Of a DNA stretch of 64,000 nucleotides, positions 11,433-22,829 are shown piece after piece; the first letter of the stretch is position 1; each line of letters begins with the position of its first letter. The notes beneath the pieces were generated by a model. It worked only from the letters and a program-made list of their open reading frames with translations. It had not been told where the DNA came from and ran no database searches. Position numbers and translations under genes: made by a program. The DNA lies in the NCBI GenBank assembly GCA_949752795.1, contig OX457075.1, positions 1,922,001 to 1,986,000 on the forward strand, in the 5' to 3' direction. This stretch comes from Hyperoodon ampullatus. Lineage: Eukaryota; Chordata; Mammalia; Artiodactyla; Ziphiidae.

Positions 11433-12327
11433 CTAGAGAAGTTCCTTTCGCATTTGTTGTAAAGCTGGCTTGGTGGTGCTGAACTCTCTCAGCTTTTGCT
11501 TGTCTGTAAAGTTTTTAATTTCTCCATCAAATCTGAATGAGATCCTTGCTGGGTAGAGTAATCTTGGTTGCAAGTTTTTCTCCTTCATCACTTTAAATTT
11601 GTCCTGCCACTCCCTTCTGGCTTGTAGAGTTTCTGCTGAAAGATCAGCTGTTAACCTTATGGGGATTCCCTTGTGTGTTATTTGTTGTTTTCCCCTTTCT
11701 GCTTTTAATATGTTTTCTTTGTGTTTAATTTTTGACAGTTTGATTAATAAGTGTCTTGGTGTTTTTCTCCTTGGATTTATTCTGTATGGGACTCTCTGTT
11801 CCTCCTGGACTTGATTAACTATTTCCTTTCCCATATTAGGGAAGTTTTCAACTATAATCTCTTCAAATATTTTCTCAGTCCCTTTCTTTTTCTCTTCTTC
11901 TTCTGGAACCCCTATAATTCGAATGTTGGTGTGTTTAATGTTGTTCCAGAGGTCTCTGAGACTGTCCTCAGTTCCTTTCATTATTTTCTTCTTTATTCTG
12001 CTGTGCAGTAGTTTTTTCCACTATTTTATCTTCCACATCCCTTATCCGTTCTTCTGCCTCAGTTATTCTGCTATTGATCCCTTGTGGAGTATTTTTAATT
12101 TCAGTTATTGTGTTGTTCATCATTGCTTGTTTTGTCTTTAGTTCTTCTAGGTCCATGTTAAATGTTTCTTGCATTTTGTCTATTCTATTTCCAAGATTTT
12201 GGGTCATCTTTACTATCATTATTCTGAATTCTTTTTCAGGTAGACTGCCTATTTCCTCTTCATTTGTTAGATCTGGTGGGTTTTTACCTTGCTCCTTCAC
12301 CTGCTCTGTGTTTTTCTGTCTTCTCAT
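11433..12327 (-). pseudogene. L1 ORF1 (RNA-binding chaperone), copy A, one frameshift
   Basis: Two overlapping open pieces cover the whole ORF1: 12327-11968 (119 codons, starting MRRQKNTEQVKEQ) and 11981-11433 (182 codons, ending in LQQMRKELL). ORF1p is the trimeric RNA-binding protein of the L1 particle. The first piece holds the coiled-coil region (RITEAEERIRDVEDK), the second the RRM-like part (LRDLWNNIKHTNIRIIGVPE) and the C-terminal domain. A single-base gain near 11975, compared with other copies here, separates them. Apart from that the frame is almost undamaged. Confidence 0.93.
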
Positions 12328-14343
12328 TTTGCTTATCTTACTGTGTTTGGGGTCTCCTTTTTGCAGGCTGCACGTTTGTAGTCCCTTTGTTTTTGGTGTC
12401 TGTCCCCAGTGGCTAAGTTTGTTTCAGTGGGTTCTGTAGGCTTCCTGTTGGAGGGGATTGGTGCCTGTGTTCTGGTGGATGAGGCTCGATCTTGTCTTTC
12501 TGGTGGACAGTTTCACATCTGATGTTGTGTTTTGGGGTGTCTGAAGCCTTATTATGATTTTAGGCAGCCTCTCTACTAATGGGTGGGGTTGTGTTCCTGT
12601 CTTGCTAGTTGTTTGGCATAGGGTGTCCAGCACTGTAGCTTGCTGGTCGTTGAGTGAAGCTGGGTGCTGGTATAGAGATGGAGATCTCTGGGAGATTTTC
12701 GCTATTTTATATTATGTGGAGCTGGTAGGTCTCTTGTGGACCAGTGTCCTGACGTCTCTCCCACCTCAGAGGCACAGCACTGAGTCCTGGTTGCAGCACC
12801 AAGAGCCTTTCATCCACATGGCTCAGAATAAAAGGGAGAAAAATTAGAAAGAAAGAATTAGCAGAAATAGAAAGAAAGAAAGGACAGAGGGAGGGAGGAA
12901 GGAGGGAAGGTAGGAAAAAAGATAGAGAGAAGATAAAGTAAAACAGAATAAAGTATGATAAAATATAATAGAGTTATTAAAATAAAATAATTATTAAAAA
13001 ATATTAAAAAAGAAAAAAAACGGACGGCTAAAACCCTGGGACAAATGGTGGAAGCAAAGCTATACAGACAAAATCTCACACAGAAGCATACACATTCACA
13101 AAAAGAGGAAAAAGGGAAAAAATCATAAATCTTCCTCTCAAAGTCCACCTCCTCAATTTGGGATGATTCATTGTCTATTCATATATTCCACAAATGCAGG
13201 GTACATCAAGTTGATTGTGGAACTTTAATCTGCTGCTTCTAAGACTGCTGGGAGAGATTTCCCTTTCTCTTCTTTATTCTAACAGCTCCCGGGTCTCAGC
13301 TTTGGATTTGGCCCCGCCTCTGCGTGTAAGTCGCTGAAGGGCGACTGTTCTTTGCTCAGACAGGAAGGGGTTAAAGGAGCAGCTGCTTCAGGGACTCTGG
13401 CTCACTCCAGTCGGGGGGAGGGAGGGTTACAGAGTGCAGGGCGAGCCTGTGGCGGCAGAGGCCGGCGTGACGTTGTACCATCCCATGGCGCGCTGTGCGC
13501 TCTCCTGGGGAAGCCGTCCCTGCTTCCCAGGACCCCAGCAATGGCGGGCTGCACAGACTCCCCAGAAAGGGGGTGTGGACAGTGACCTACGCTGGCACAC
13601 AGACCTCTTGGTGGTGGCAGCAACAGCCCCAGCATCCCATGCCCACCTCTGGGGTCCACACTTTTAGCCGCGGCTCGCACCCATCTCTGGAGCTCCTTTA
13701 AGCAGCGTCCTTAATCCCCTCTCCTTGCGCACCAGGAAACAAAGAGGGAAGAAAAAGTCTCTTGCCTCTTCGGCAAGTACAGACTTTTTCCCGGACTCCC
13801 TCCCGGCCAGCCGTGGTGCACTAACCCCTTCAGGCTGTGTTCAAGCCACCAACCCCAGTCCTCTCCCTGCGCTCCAACCAAAGCCCGAGCCCCTGCTCCC
13901 AGCCCCGCCTGCCCCGGCGGGTGAGCAGACAAGCCCCTTGGCCTGGTGAGTGCTATTTGGCACCGATCCTCTGTGCGGGAATCTCTCCGCTTTGCCCTCC
14001 ACTCCCCTGTGGCTGTGCTCTCCTCCGCTACTCAGAAGCTTTCCCCCTCCGCCACCTGCAGTCTCCGCCCACGAAGGGACTTTCTAGTGTGTGGAAACCT
14101 TTCCTCCTTCACGGCTCCCTCCCACTGGTGCAGGTTCCGTCCCTATCATTTCGTCTCTGTTTATTCTTTTTTCTTTTGCCCTACCCAGGTACATGGGGTG
14201 TTTCTTGCCTTTTGGGGGGTGTGAAGTCTTCTGCCAGCGTTCAGTAGGTGTTCTGTAGGAGTTGTTCCACGTGTAGATGAATTTCTGGTGTATCTGTGGG
14301 GAGGAAGGTGATCTCCACATTTTACTCTTCTGCCACCTTCCCC
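12328..14343 (-). promoter_or_regulatory. L1 5' UTR / internal promoter, copy A
   Basis: This 2-kb stretch lies upstream of ORF1 in the L1 sense. It has a GC- and CpG-rich 5' part (13300-14150), and nearer ORF1 an A- and purine-rich tract on the plus strand (12845-13020), the mirror of the pyrimidine tract in copies K and L. L1 transcription normally starts inside this region. Confidence 0.75.
13837..14247 (+). other. Antisense open frame in the 5' UTR of L1 copy A (136 codons)
   Basis: The frame runs opposite to the L1 and ends in ...SSASVQ followed by a stop 96 bases from the L1 5' end. Antisense frames of copies K (44607-45137) and C (19088-19405) end at the same place with related C-terminal text (ISPLCPP, PSLWKPFLLH-like, YPGTWGVSCLLGG). 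Shared descent of the repeats explains likeness. Whether selection ever acted is unknown. Primate L1s have an antisense ORF0 in the 5' UTR, which is a precedent only. Confidence 0.3.
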
Positions 14344-14499
14344 CAGGAAGTGAGCATTGGATAAAGTGAGTTGGGCCATGAGAATTCCCAAAACACCATT
14401 CTCCAGGGAAATTAGCCAGCCACCTAGTGACAGATTGATTACATGGTACTATTTTCATCATAGTAGGGGGACATTTTGTTCTCATTGGAATAGACACTT

Positions 14500-15440
14500 A
14501 CTCTGCCTTTCCTATCTGCAAAATTTTTGCTGAAACCACTATCCATTAACTGACTTATTCATCTTCATGCTATTCTATATAGAATTACTTCCTTCCAAGA
14601 AACCCATTTTACAGCAAATGAAGCACAGCTATTGGCCCATGCTCATAGAATTCACTGGTCTTATCATGTTCTTTTTTACCCTGAAGCATACAACCTGATA
14701 GTTTTGTAGAATAGACCTTTGAAAGATATAGGAAACACCTTGTGAGGCTAGAGTAGTATCTTCCAGGATGTGGTATATCCTCTAAATCAATAACCAATAT
14801 TGGTGCTATTTCTTCTACCACCAGAATTCATGGGTCCAAGGACCAAGAGGTGGCTCCCAGGAGAGTGGCTCCTCTCACTACTACTTCTAGTAATCCACTA
14901 GCATCATTTCCATCTCCATGACCCTCGGCTATACAGGTATAGAAGATTTGGTTCACAATGGAGAAAAGCTTCCAACAGGGGACACAGTAATGGTAGATGA
15001 GATTACCACATAAACACTTTAATCTTCTTATGCTTAAAGTCAACAAAGAAGAGATTAGTGTACTAGCAGTAGTGATTGGCACTGACTATCAAGGAGAAAT
15101 GGGTTGTTTCTTCCCAATGGGGTTATATAGGAATATAATGAATGCAAGAAACCCCCTTGAGTACCACTTTATACTCTCATGATTTGTGACTAAAGTAAAC
15201 GTGAAACTAAAACAAACCAATTCAGGTAGAGCTTTTAATGGCCTAGACTTTGCAGGAATAAAGTTTAGGTCAAACTACCAGTCAGGTAATTATGGCTAGA
15301 TAATGTGCTTGCTGAGAGCAAAAGGAATACGGAATGGATAGTGTGAGAGGTAGTTATAAACAACAGTTATGATCATGTGACCAGATGCAGAAACAAGGAC
15401 TATTATGGTTATATTTCATACTTATTTTGATATGAATATC
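14500..15440 (+). pseudogene. ERV-L-like pol remnant with dUTPase motif
   Basis: The plus strand carries a decayed retroviral interior. In the open piece 14997-15182 the text TDYQGEMG is preceded by a small hydrophobic strand, which matches the dUTPase motif around the conserved Asp and Tyr. The nearby segment GGAGAGTGGCTCCTCTCACT and the later GTGATCATGTGACC-like end follow the order of ERV-L internal sequence as I know it. ERV-L elements encode a dUTPase after integrase, which would hydrolyse dUTP. Stops and frameshifts break the frame many times. It is a fossil with no coding capacity, and I see no intact LTR attached. Confidence 0.6.
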
Positions 15441-15721
15441 AAATATATGGTGTGAGTTAACCAATTTTTTCTCTTTTCTCCCGTTCTCCTCCCATCTCAC
15501 ATATAATGTGTTACTACTCATTATCTTCACATTTCTTATTTAAATTGAGTATATCAAAGGAAAATATGTGATTTCACCAGACTTTGATTCATTTTTGGGG
15601 AAGAGATTTAGCAAGTTTTTGGCTGTGTAAGAGATAGTTGCATCATGTTAGACAAAGGCAAGATTTCAATATTGTTTTTATTTGAAAACTAAATTTGTAT
15701 ATCTTCCAAAAAATCATTATA
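15441..15721. other. Non-coding, probable continuation of the ERV-L remnant
   Basis: AT-rich sequence with no gene. The text near 15470-15640 may still be the 3' part of the ERV-L-like interior. Confidence 0.3.
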
Positions 15722-16107
15722 TCGGTCTGCTCGGGTTCCCAAAACAAACTCCATAGACTGTGTGGTTTAAAAAACAAAAATTTATTTCTCACAGTTCTAG
15801 AGGCTGGAAAGTCCAAGATGAAGGAATCAACAAGGTAGGCTTCATTCTGATGCCTCTTCTCTTGCTTGTAGTTGGCAACCATATGTCTGTGTCCTCACAT
15901 AAACTCTTCTTCATTTGCAGGAGAGAGAGACATGGTGCCTCTTATTTTAAGGGTACTAACCTCATTATGAATGCCCCACCCTCATATCATCTAACCCTAA
16001 TTACCTCCCAAAGATCCCCGTTTCCAAATACCATCACACTGGGAGTTAGGACTTCAACATACAAATTTTCAGGGGAGGACCTCAATTCAGTTCATAGCAA
16101 GTATCCT
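15722..16107 (-). mobile_element. MaLR (MLT1/MST-type) LTR, minus strand
   Basis: Landmarks of the family, read on the plus strand as reverse complement: CATAGACTGTGTGGTTTAAA, AATTTATTTCTCACAGTTCT, AGAGGCTGGAAAGTCCAAGA, GTGTCCTCACATAAACTC, CTAATTACCTCCCAAAGATC, and CATCACACTGGGAGTTAGGA. These are typical of ERVL-MaLR LTRs. It is an old, diverged solitary LTR of about 385 bp with no neighbouring partner. Confidence 0.85.
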
Positions 16108-16495
16108 TAAAGGAAGGGAAATTTATATCTTCAACCCACATTTCTTCCTGGCAGCTGGAAAGCAGATGTTACAGCTGGAATTCACATTGCTATCTTGAAC
16201 TAGGTGGTAGAAGCCACATGCTGAGGATGGCAGAACAGGAAGACAGAAGGAGACTGGGTCACTGAGGACTGTATGAAACCACCCAACAATCATGGACTGC
16301 TTATTTTTATCCTTTTCTATAAAAGATAAATAAACTTAATATTATTTAAGCCACAGTTTTCTTGGGTTCTGTCACTCACAGATGAACCTAAATCTAGTGG
16401 GTATAGTGTTATATAAAACATTATCTGTCTTCTTGATTAATATAGTTCATTCATTCTTGAAGCAGATATTATTAAGTATTAACCAGGTGTCAAGT
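16108..16495. other. Non-coding; LTR-like tail and ancient interspersed repeat
   Basis: At 16140-16380 the text GCAGCTGGAAAGCAGATGTT and AATAAACTTAATATTATTTA followed by AAGCCACAGTTTTCTTGGGT resembles the 3' end of an ERV-L or MLT-like LTR in plus orientation, family uncertain. The following ATTAAGTATTAACCAGGTGT looks like an ancient L2/MIR-type repeat. Confidence 0.4.
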
Positions 16496-16565
16496 ACTTT
16501 ATTAGCACCCATGTTGTTCACAACTGTTGGGATACAGTTGTGAACAACATTGGTGCTAATAAAGT
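16496..16565. repeat. Near-perfect 32-bp inverted repeat with 6-base loop
   Basis: The left arm is 16496-16527 and the right arm 16534-16565. They pair at 31 of 32 positions, with the loop TGGGAT. The right arm and loop (GGGATACAGTTGTGAACAAC) fit the normal run of an ancient interspersed repeat, while part of the left arm appears as an inserted mirror copy. Confidence 0.97.
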
Positions 16566-16645
16566 CCAAGCTCCTGTGTTTGAAACAAGCAAAAAAATTA
16601 ATTACAAACAAGAGAGTTATAAAATAGAAAGAATTTAGTATTTTT

Positions 16646-17640
16646 TAACATCTTTATTAGAGTGTAATTGCTTTACAATGGTGTGTCAGTTTCTGCTCTA
16701 CAACAAAGTGAATCAGTTACACATATGCACTTGTCTCCATATCTCTTCCCTCTTGCACCTCCCTCCCTCACACCCTCCCCATCCCACCCCTCCGGGTGAT
16801 CACAAAGCACTGACCTGGTCTGCCTGTGCCATGCAGCTGCCCGCCTCTAGCTATCTATTTTACATTTGGTAGTGTATATATGTCCATGCCGCTCTCTCAC
16901 TTTGTCCCAGCTTACCGATCCCCTCCCCATATCCTCCAGTCCATCCTCTAGTAGGTCTGCATCTTTATTCCCATCTTTCCCCTAGGTTATTCTGACCTTT
17001 CTTTTTTTTTCTTTTTTTAGATTCCATATATATGTGTTAGCATACGGTATTTGTTTTTCTCTTTCTGACTTACTTCACTCTGTATGACAGTGTCTAGGTC
17101 CATCCACCTCACTACAAATAACTCAATTTCATTTCTTTTTATGGCTCAGTAATATTCCATTGTATACATGTGCCACATCTTCTTTATCCATTCATCTGTC
17201 GATGGACACTACATGAAAGGATGCTCAACATCACTAATCATTAGAGAAATCAAAACTACAATGAGGTATCACCTCACACCGGTCAGAAAGACCATTGTCA
17301 AAAAATCTACAAGTAATAAATGCTTGAGAGGGTGTGGAGATAAGGGAACCCTCTTGTACTGTTGGTGGGAATGTAAATTGACACAGCCGCTATGGAGAAC
17401 AGTATGGAGGTTCCTTAAAAAACTACAAATAGAACTACCATACGACCCAGAAATCCCACTACTGGGCATATACCCTGAGCAAACCATAATTCAAAAAGAG
17501 TCATGTACCAAATGTTCATTGCAGCTCTATTTACAATAGCCAGGACATGGAAGCAACCTAAATGTCCATCAACAGATGAATGGATAAAGAAGTTGTGGCA
17601 CATATATACAATAGAATATTACTCAGCCATAAAAAGGAAT
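16646..17640 (-). mobile_element. 5'-truncated L1 with 5' inversion (copy B)
   Basis: The 3' part lies on the minus strand (16646-17208, 3' UTR and the end of ORF2), the 5' part is inverted (17209-17640, plus strand, ORF2 C-terminus with [23 protein letters not shown] text). Both parts cover the CCATCAACAGATGAATGG to ACTCAGCCATAAAAAGGAAT segment, so about 75-80 bases are present twice. The whole is flanked by GAATTTAGTATTTTT (16631-16645) and GAATTGAGTATTTTT (17641-17655), a 15-bp TSD with one mismatch. This is the product expected from twin priming. Confidence 0.9.
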
Positions 17641-17655
17641 GAATTGAGTATTTTT

Positions 17656-18544
17656 ATTAGATCACTTAATTCTATATCTGACTGAGTTTAGGATCCTGAA
17701 AGAAGAGAAGCATGATGGAGAATAATGAATAATGTCCTTCTCCAGGGGACAGACTCTGGAAAGGGCATGCCATGGGGACCAGAGTATCCTGGGAAGAGAG
17801 AGATTTAAGGAATGGATCACTGGAATTGTAATGAGATGTTATTGAGCTGCACCACACAGGCCTGCAAAACATTTACTTGCCCATCTTCAAGACCAAAGAA
17901 AGAACCCAGAGTCAACAACAGAGACATTAACAGTTTAATGGATTGGGGGATCTCATATGTTGGAAGCAAGGTCCTAGAGTGTCACTCCACCACTGCTGTG
18001 CATTGGACAGCAGGGAAGGACATGGTGGCAATCTTCACTCCTAAGGGGACTAGGGAGACTACCAGTTATAGGGGGAACTGACATCAGATTGGCTCATCGG
18101 TTACCAGGGAAACCAACCAAGGGGCACAGCACTCATAGCCCGTCTTAGCCCCTTGGGCTAAATACCTTCCTGGGGCAGATGTCTTCCTCTTGTTAAACTA
18201 TCAAAGGTGAGCCATTCTGACATTCAGAGTAGAACAATCACTAGAGGAGGAGGGGGGGCAAGTATGTAAGTATTTACTGATTGGGCTCTACAATTAAGGG
18301 AGAAGGTCAGTAATGCTACTAGGACGTAGGTGAAGCAGGGACAGGTTGAGCAGGGGATGTACAGAGAGCAAGCAAACCGCCATCTTTGGTGGCCTCATAC
18401 AAATGAGGAAAGTTAAAATTACACGAACACTTCAAGAGAGTTGTAAGGAATCACTTGATAAACTACTTAGGATGAGTATCAAGTTGGAAATCTCCAAGGG
18501 GATGCTCAGAAATGCAAACTTCTATCTGTCATTGAAAAAACTGT
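17656..18544. other. Non-coding DNA
   Basis: No gene or named repeat is recognised. The stretch 18310-18420, with GACAGGTTGAGCAGGGGATG, has the look of retroelement DNA, but I cannot place it. Frames at 17812-18081 and 18346-18570 lack family motifs. Confidence 0.35.
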
Positions 18545-18983
18545 TGCCTGCCATATCAGTAAACAAATGATGTTGCAGGCATCAAGCCATCACATTATAG
18601 CCAGCCCAACAGTGAGCCCTGAGGAAACTCAGGATAGAAACAGGATGCCCACAATCAGGTTATCAGCCTCTGCAGCCACCCCTGACAGTGCACCCTGAGG
18701 AGACTCAGGATGAGAAATCATAGGATACCGGCCCCAGATAGCCAAGGTGCATATCAAAGGAATGATTTCAATAAGTCTAGACTCTTGCATCTTCACACAT
18801 AGAAAAGCACTAATTCCTTTCACTCGAGATATATTTTTTTTACGTAACAGTAATATTTTAATGTTTCAACTACCTGGTCTTTGTTGTAAAAACTGCTAGA
18901 TATCTTGGCTCCTCCTTTATGTCTTCAGAGTGGTCCCTTAGAACTATCTGAGAGGCTTCACCAGGCTTAAGTCCTCAGTTTTG
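18545..18983 (+). mobile_element. LTR-like repeat, copy 2, cut at its 3' side
   Basis: It aligns from its first base (TGCCTGCCATATCAGTAAAC) with copy 1 at 4535-5050. It stops at ...GTCCTCAGTTTT, where L1 C begins, so the last 40 or so bases of the unit (AAATAAGACATAA to TTTTGCA in copy 1) are missing. They are not found on the far side of L1 C either. Confidence 0.65.
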
Positions 18984-19087
18984 AGGGAGACCTTCAAGAT
19001 GGAAGAGGAGTAAGATGTGAAGATCACCTTCCTCCCCACAAACACATCAGAAATACATCTACATGTGAAACAACTCCTACAGAACAC

Positions 19088-19405
19088 CTACTGAACAATG
19101 GCAGAAGACCTCAGAGTTCCCAAAAGGGAAGAAAATCCCCATGTACCTGGGTAGGGCAAAAGAAAAAAGAAAAAACAGAGACAAAAGAATAAGGACAGGA
19201 CCTGCACGTCTGGGAGGGAGTTGTGAAGGAGGAAAAGTTTCCACACACTAGGGAACCCCTTCACTGGTGAGGATGGGAGGTGGGTGGGGGAGAAGCCATG
19301 GAGGAGAGTGCAGCAACAGGGGTCCAGAGAGCAAAGTGGAGAGATTCCTGAACAGGGTATCAGTGAAGACCAGCACTCACCAACCTGAGATGCTAGTCTG
19401 CTCAC
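19088..19405 (-). other. Antisense open frame in the 5' UTR of L1 copy C (105 codons)
   Basis: It ends ...LRSSAIVQ and a stop about 104 bases from the L1 5' end, the same place and frame as the antisense frames in copies A and K. The middle shares ISPLCSLDPC and PSVWKLFLLHNSLP-like text with A. No evidence of expression can be seen. Confidence 0.3.
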
Positions 19406-20516
19406 CCACTGGGGCAGGTGGGGGCTGGGAGCTGAGACTAGGGCTTCAGAGGTCAGGTCTCAGGGAGAGGACTGGTGTTGGCTGCATGAAGACAGCCTGA
19501 GGGAGCTAGCTCACCACGCTAGCTAGGAGGGAGTTGGAAAAAAGTCTGGACCTGCTGAAGAGGTAAGGAACCATTGTTTCAGGGTGTGCAAGGAGAGGGG
19601 ATTCCTTCCCCATGTGCCCACAGAAGGCAGAGCACAACCTATTCGAGCTCCAGAGCTGGGCATGAGCCATGGGTATGAGCTCAGATCCCAGAGATGGGCA
19701 TGAAATGCTAACACTGCTGCCACTGCCACCAAGAATCCTGTGTGCAAGCACAGGTCACTACCCACACCCCCCAAGAGCCTGGGCAGTATACCACTGTCAG
19801 GGTCCCGAGATCAAGGGACAACTTCCCTGGGAGAGCACACAGCATGCCTCAGACTGTTGCAATCTTATGCCAGCCTCTTTCACTGCAGGCTCACCCCATA
19901 TTCTGTACCTCTCCTTCCCCCCAGCATAAGTGAGCAAGAGAGCCTTAATCAACCGCTGCTTTAACCCCCTCCTGTCTGGGAGGGGAACAGATGTCTAAGA
20001 ATGACCTACATGCAGAGTCACAGCCAAAACCAAAGTGGAACATCAGGAGCTGGGCTAACAAAGAAGGGAGAGGGAAATTTCTCCATGCAGCCTCAGGAGC
20101 AGTGGATTAAATCCCCAAATCAACTTGATGAACCCTGCAACTGTGGAATATCTGAATAGACAATGAATGATCCCAAAATTGAGATGGTGGAATTTGGGAG
20201 CAAATGTAGTCTTGGGGTTTGCTTTCTCCATCTGATTTGTTTCTGGTTTTTATGTTTATCAAAATTTAGTTTTTAGTGCTTGTTATCATTGGTGGATTTT
20301 TTTTATTGGTTTCGGTGCTCTCTTCTTTTTATTTATTTTTTTCCTTTTTTTTTCTTCCCTTTATTCTGAGCTGTGTGGCTGACAGGGACTTGATGCTCCA
20401 GCCAGGTGTCAGTCTTGAGCCTCTGAGGAGGGGAGAGCTGAGTCCAGGACATTGGACCACCAGAGACTTCCTGGCACCAGATAATAACAATCAGAGAAAT
20501 AGACAGCAGATGAGGA

Positions 20517-21366
20517 GCAAGGTAAAAACCCACCAGACTGAACAAATGAGAGGAAATAGGAAATCTATCTGAAAAATAATTCAGAGTAATGAGAGTAAAG
20601 ATGATCCAAAATCTTGGAAACAGAATGCAGAAAATACAAGAATCGATTAAAAAGGAACTAGAACTAAAGAGCAAACAAACAATGATGAACAACAAAATAA
20701 ATGAAATTAAAAATTCTCTAGAAGGAATCAATAGCAGAATAACTGAGGCTGAAGAACAGATAAGTGACCTGGAAGGAAAAATAGTGGAAATAACTGCCAC
20801 AGAGCAGAATAAAGAAAAAAGAATGAAAAGAATTGAGGAAAGTCTCAGGGACCTCTGGGACAATATTAAATGTAACAACGTTCGAATTATAGGGTCGCAG
20901 AAGAAGAAGAGAAAAAGAAAGGGTCTGAGAAAATATTTGAAGAGATTATATTTGAAAATTTCCCTACCATGGGAAAGGAAATAGTCAATCAATTCCAGGA
21001 AGCACAGAGAGTCCTTAATAGGATAAATCCAAGGAGAAACATGACAAGATACATACTAATCAAAGAATGAAAAATTAAATACAAAGAACAAATATTAAAA
21101 GCAGCAAGGGAAAAGCAACAAATAACATACAAGGGAATCCCCATAAGGTTAACAGATGATCTTTCAGCAGAAACTCTGAAAGCCAGAAGGGAGTAGGAGG
21201 ACATATTTAAAGTGATGAAAGGGAAAAACCTACAACCAAGATAACTCTAGCCATCAAGGATCTCATTCAGATTCAATGGAGAAATTAAAACCTTTACAGA
21301 CAAGCAAAAGTTAAGAGAATTCAGCACCACCAAACCAGCTTTACAACAAATGTTGAAATTCTCTAG
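20517..21366 (+). pseudogene. L1 ORF1, copy C, broken
   Basis: The region aligns with ORF1 of copies K and L. The best open piece is 20589-20984 (131 codons), with the coiled-coil text RITEAEEQISDLEGK and the RRM start LRDLWDNIKCNNVRIIG. The usual start codon is changed or lost. Stops occur at 21067 and in the GAGTAGGAGG text near 21190. The end is the TAG at 21364-21366. ORF1p would bind L1 RNA. Confidence 0.85.
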
Positions 21367-21992
21367 GCAGAAAACACAAGAGAAGGAAGAGACCTACAAT
21401 AACAAACCCAAAATAATTAAGAAAATGGGAATAGGAACATACATATTGATAATTACCTTAAATGTAAATGGATTAAATGTCCCAACCAAAAGACACAGAC
21501 TGGCTGCTAGATACCAAAACAAGACCTGTATATATGTTGTCTACAAGGGACTCACTTCAGACATAGGGACACATACAGACTGAAAGTGAGGGGATGGAAA
21601 AAGATACTCCATGCAAATGGAAATGAAAAGAAAGTAGGAGTAGCAATTCTCATATCAGATAAAATAGACTTTAAAATAAAGACTATTTTAAGAGACAAAG
21701 AAGGACACTACATAATGATCAAGGGATCAATCCAAGAAGAAGATACAACAAATGTAAATATTTATGCACCCAACACAGGAGCACCTCGATACATAAGGCA
21801 AATGCTAACAGCCATAAAATGGGAAATTGACAGTAAAACAATAATACAAGGAGACTTTAACACCCCACTTTCACCAGTGGACAGATCATTCAAAATGAAA
21901 AAAAAAAGAAAAAAGAAAATAAATAAGGAAACACAAGCTTTAAATGACACATTAGATTAGATGGACTTAAATGATATTTATAAGACATTCCA

Positions 21993-22225
21993 GGGCTTCC
22001 CTGGTGGCGCAGTGGTTGAGAGTCCGCCTGCCGATGCAGGGGACACGGGTTCGTGTCCCGGTCTGGGAAGATCCCACATGCCGTGGAGTGGCTGGGTCCG
22101 TGAGCCATGGCCGCTGAGCCTTGCGCATCCGGAGCCTGTGCTCCGCAACGGGAGAGGCCACAACAGTGAGAGGCCCGCGTACCACAAAAAAAAAAATAAA
22201 TAAATAAAAAAATAAATAAATAAAA
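21993..22225 (+). mobile_element. CHR-type SINE inside L1 C
   Basis: Full-length tRNA-Glu-derived SINE. The A box TGGCGCAGTGG (22005-22015) fits the pol III consensus exactly, and the B box is GGTTCGTGTCC (22048-22058). The tail is A-rich with AAAT units. The TSD is TAAGACATTCCA at 21981-21992 and 22226-22237, perfect over 12 bp. It lies in the endonuclease part of ORF2, so it entered after L1 C. Confidence 0.97.
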
Positions 22226-22602
22226 TAAGACATTCCATTCAAAAACAACAGAATACACTTTCTTCTCAAGTGTTCATGGAACATTCTGCAGGATAGATCA
22301 TCTCTTGGGTCCCAAATCAAGCCTCCGTAAATTTAAGAAAATTGAAATCGTAAAATGTATATTTTCATACCACAAAGCTATGAGACTAGATATCAATTAT
22401 AGGAAAAAATTATTTAAAAATACAGATACATGCAGGCTTAACAATATGCTACTAAACGGCAAAGAGATAACTGAAGAAATCAAAGAGGAAATTAAAAAAT
22501 GCCCACAAACAGGTGACAATGAAAACACGATGACCCAAAACCTACAGGATAGAGCAAAAGCAGTTCCAAGAGGGAAGTTTATAGCAATACAATCTTTTTT
22601 TT

Positions 22603-22829
22603 GCACATGGAAGATTCTTATTAAATATTTATTAAAGGAATGAATAAACCAATGAAATAATAAATTATTATAAAACACATTTATCCATATAAGTGTAACC
22701 AGGCACCAAGTGCCTCCCTTCAGGCTAGACTTTTTCTTTTTTTTTATAGTGAGTAAAAATTTTTATTGCATGTACTCCATCTCTAGTTATAAAATATTGG
22801 TTATATTCCCTGTGTTGTACAGTATATTC
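22603..22829 (-). other. Probable 3' transduction carried by L1 D
   Basis: In L1 sense, the normal L1 3' end (AAGATGTTTTTTAAAAAAAG) is followed by an old L1-like tail (TACAACACAGGGAATATAAC), then about 130 bases of unique-looking DNA, an AATAAA signal (plus strand TTTATT at 22628-22633) and, some 26 bases later, an A8 tail. Since one TSD encloses both the L1 and this stretch, read-through of the L1 signal at a source locus is the simplest reading. Confidence 0.7.

Larger units (their letters stand above)
7195..14343 (-). mobile_element. Full-length L1 (copy A), minus strand
   Basis: All parts of an L1 are present in order on the minus strand: 5' UTR (14343 to 12328), ORF1, a short spacer, ORF2, 3' UTR and tail near 7232. 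It is bounded by a perfect 15-bp TSD, CAGGAAGTGAGCATT, at 7180-7194 and 14344-14358. The 5' end lacks the intact AAGATGGCGG seen in copy K. Both frames are broken, so it cannot move by itself. At the 3' end, 20-odd extra bases (7201-7222) lie between the L1 tail and a second T run, a possible short 3' transduction. Confidence 0.95.

Noticed and set aside
9559..12141. Hydrophobic plus-strand frames in L1 A, and similar minus-strand frames over K and L
   Set aside because: They are antisense shadows of the A-rich ORF1/ORF2; the T-rich complement reads as Leu/Phe/Ser and mimics membrane proteins.
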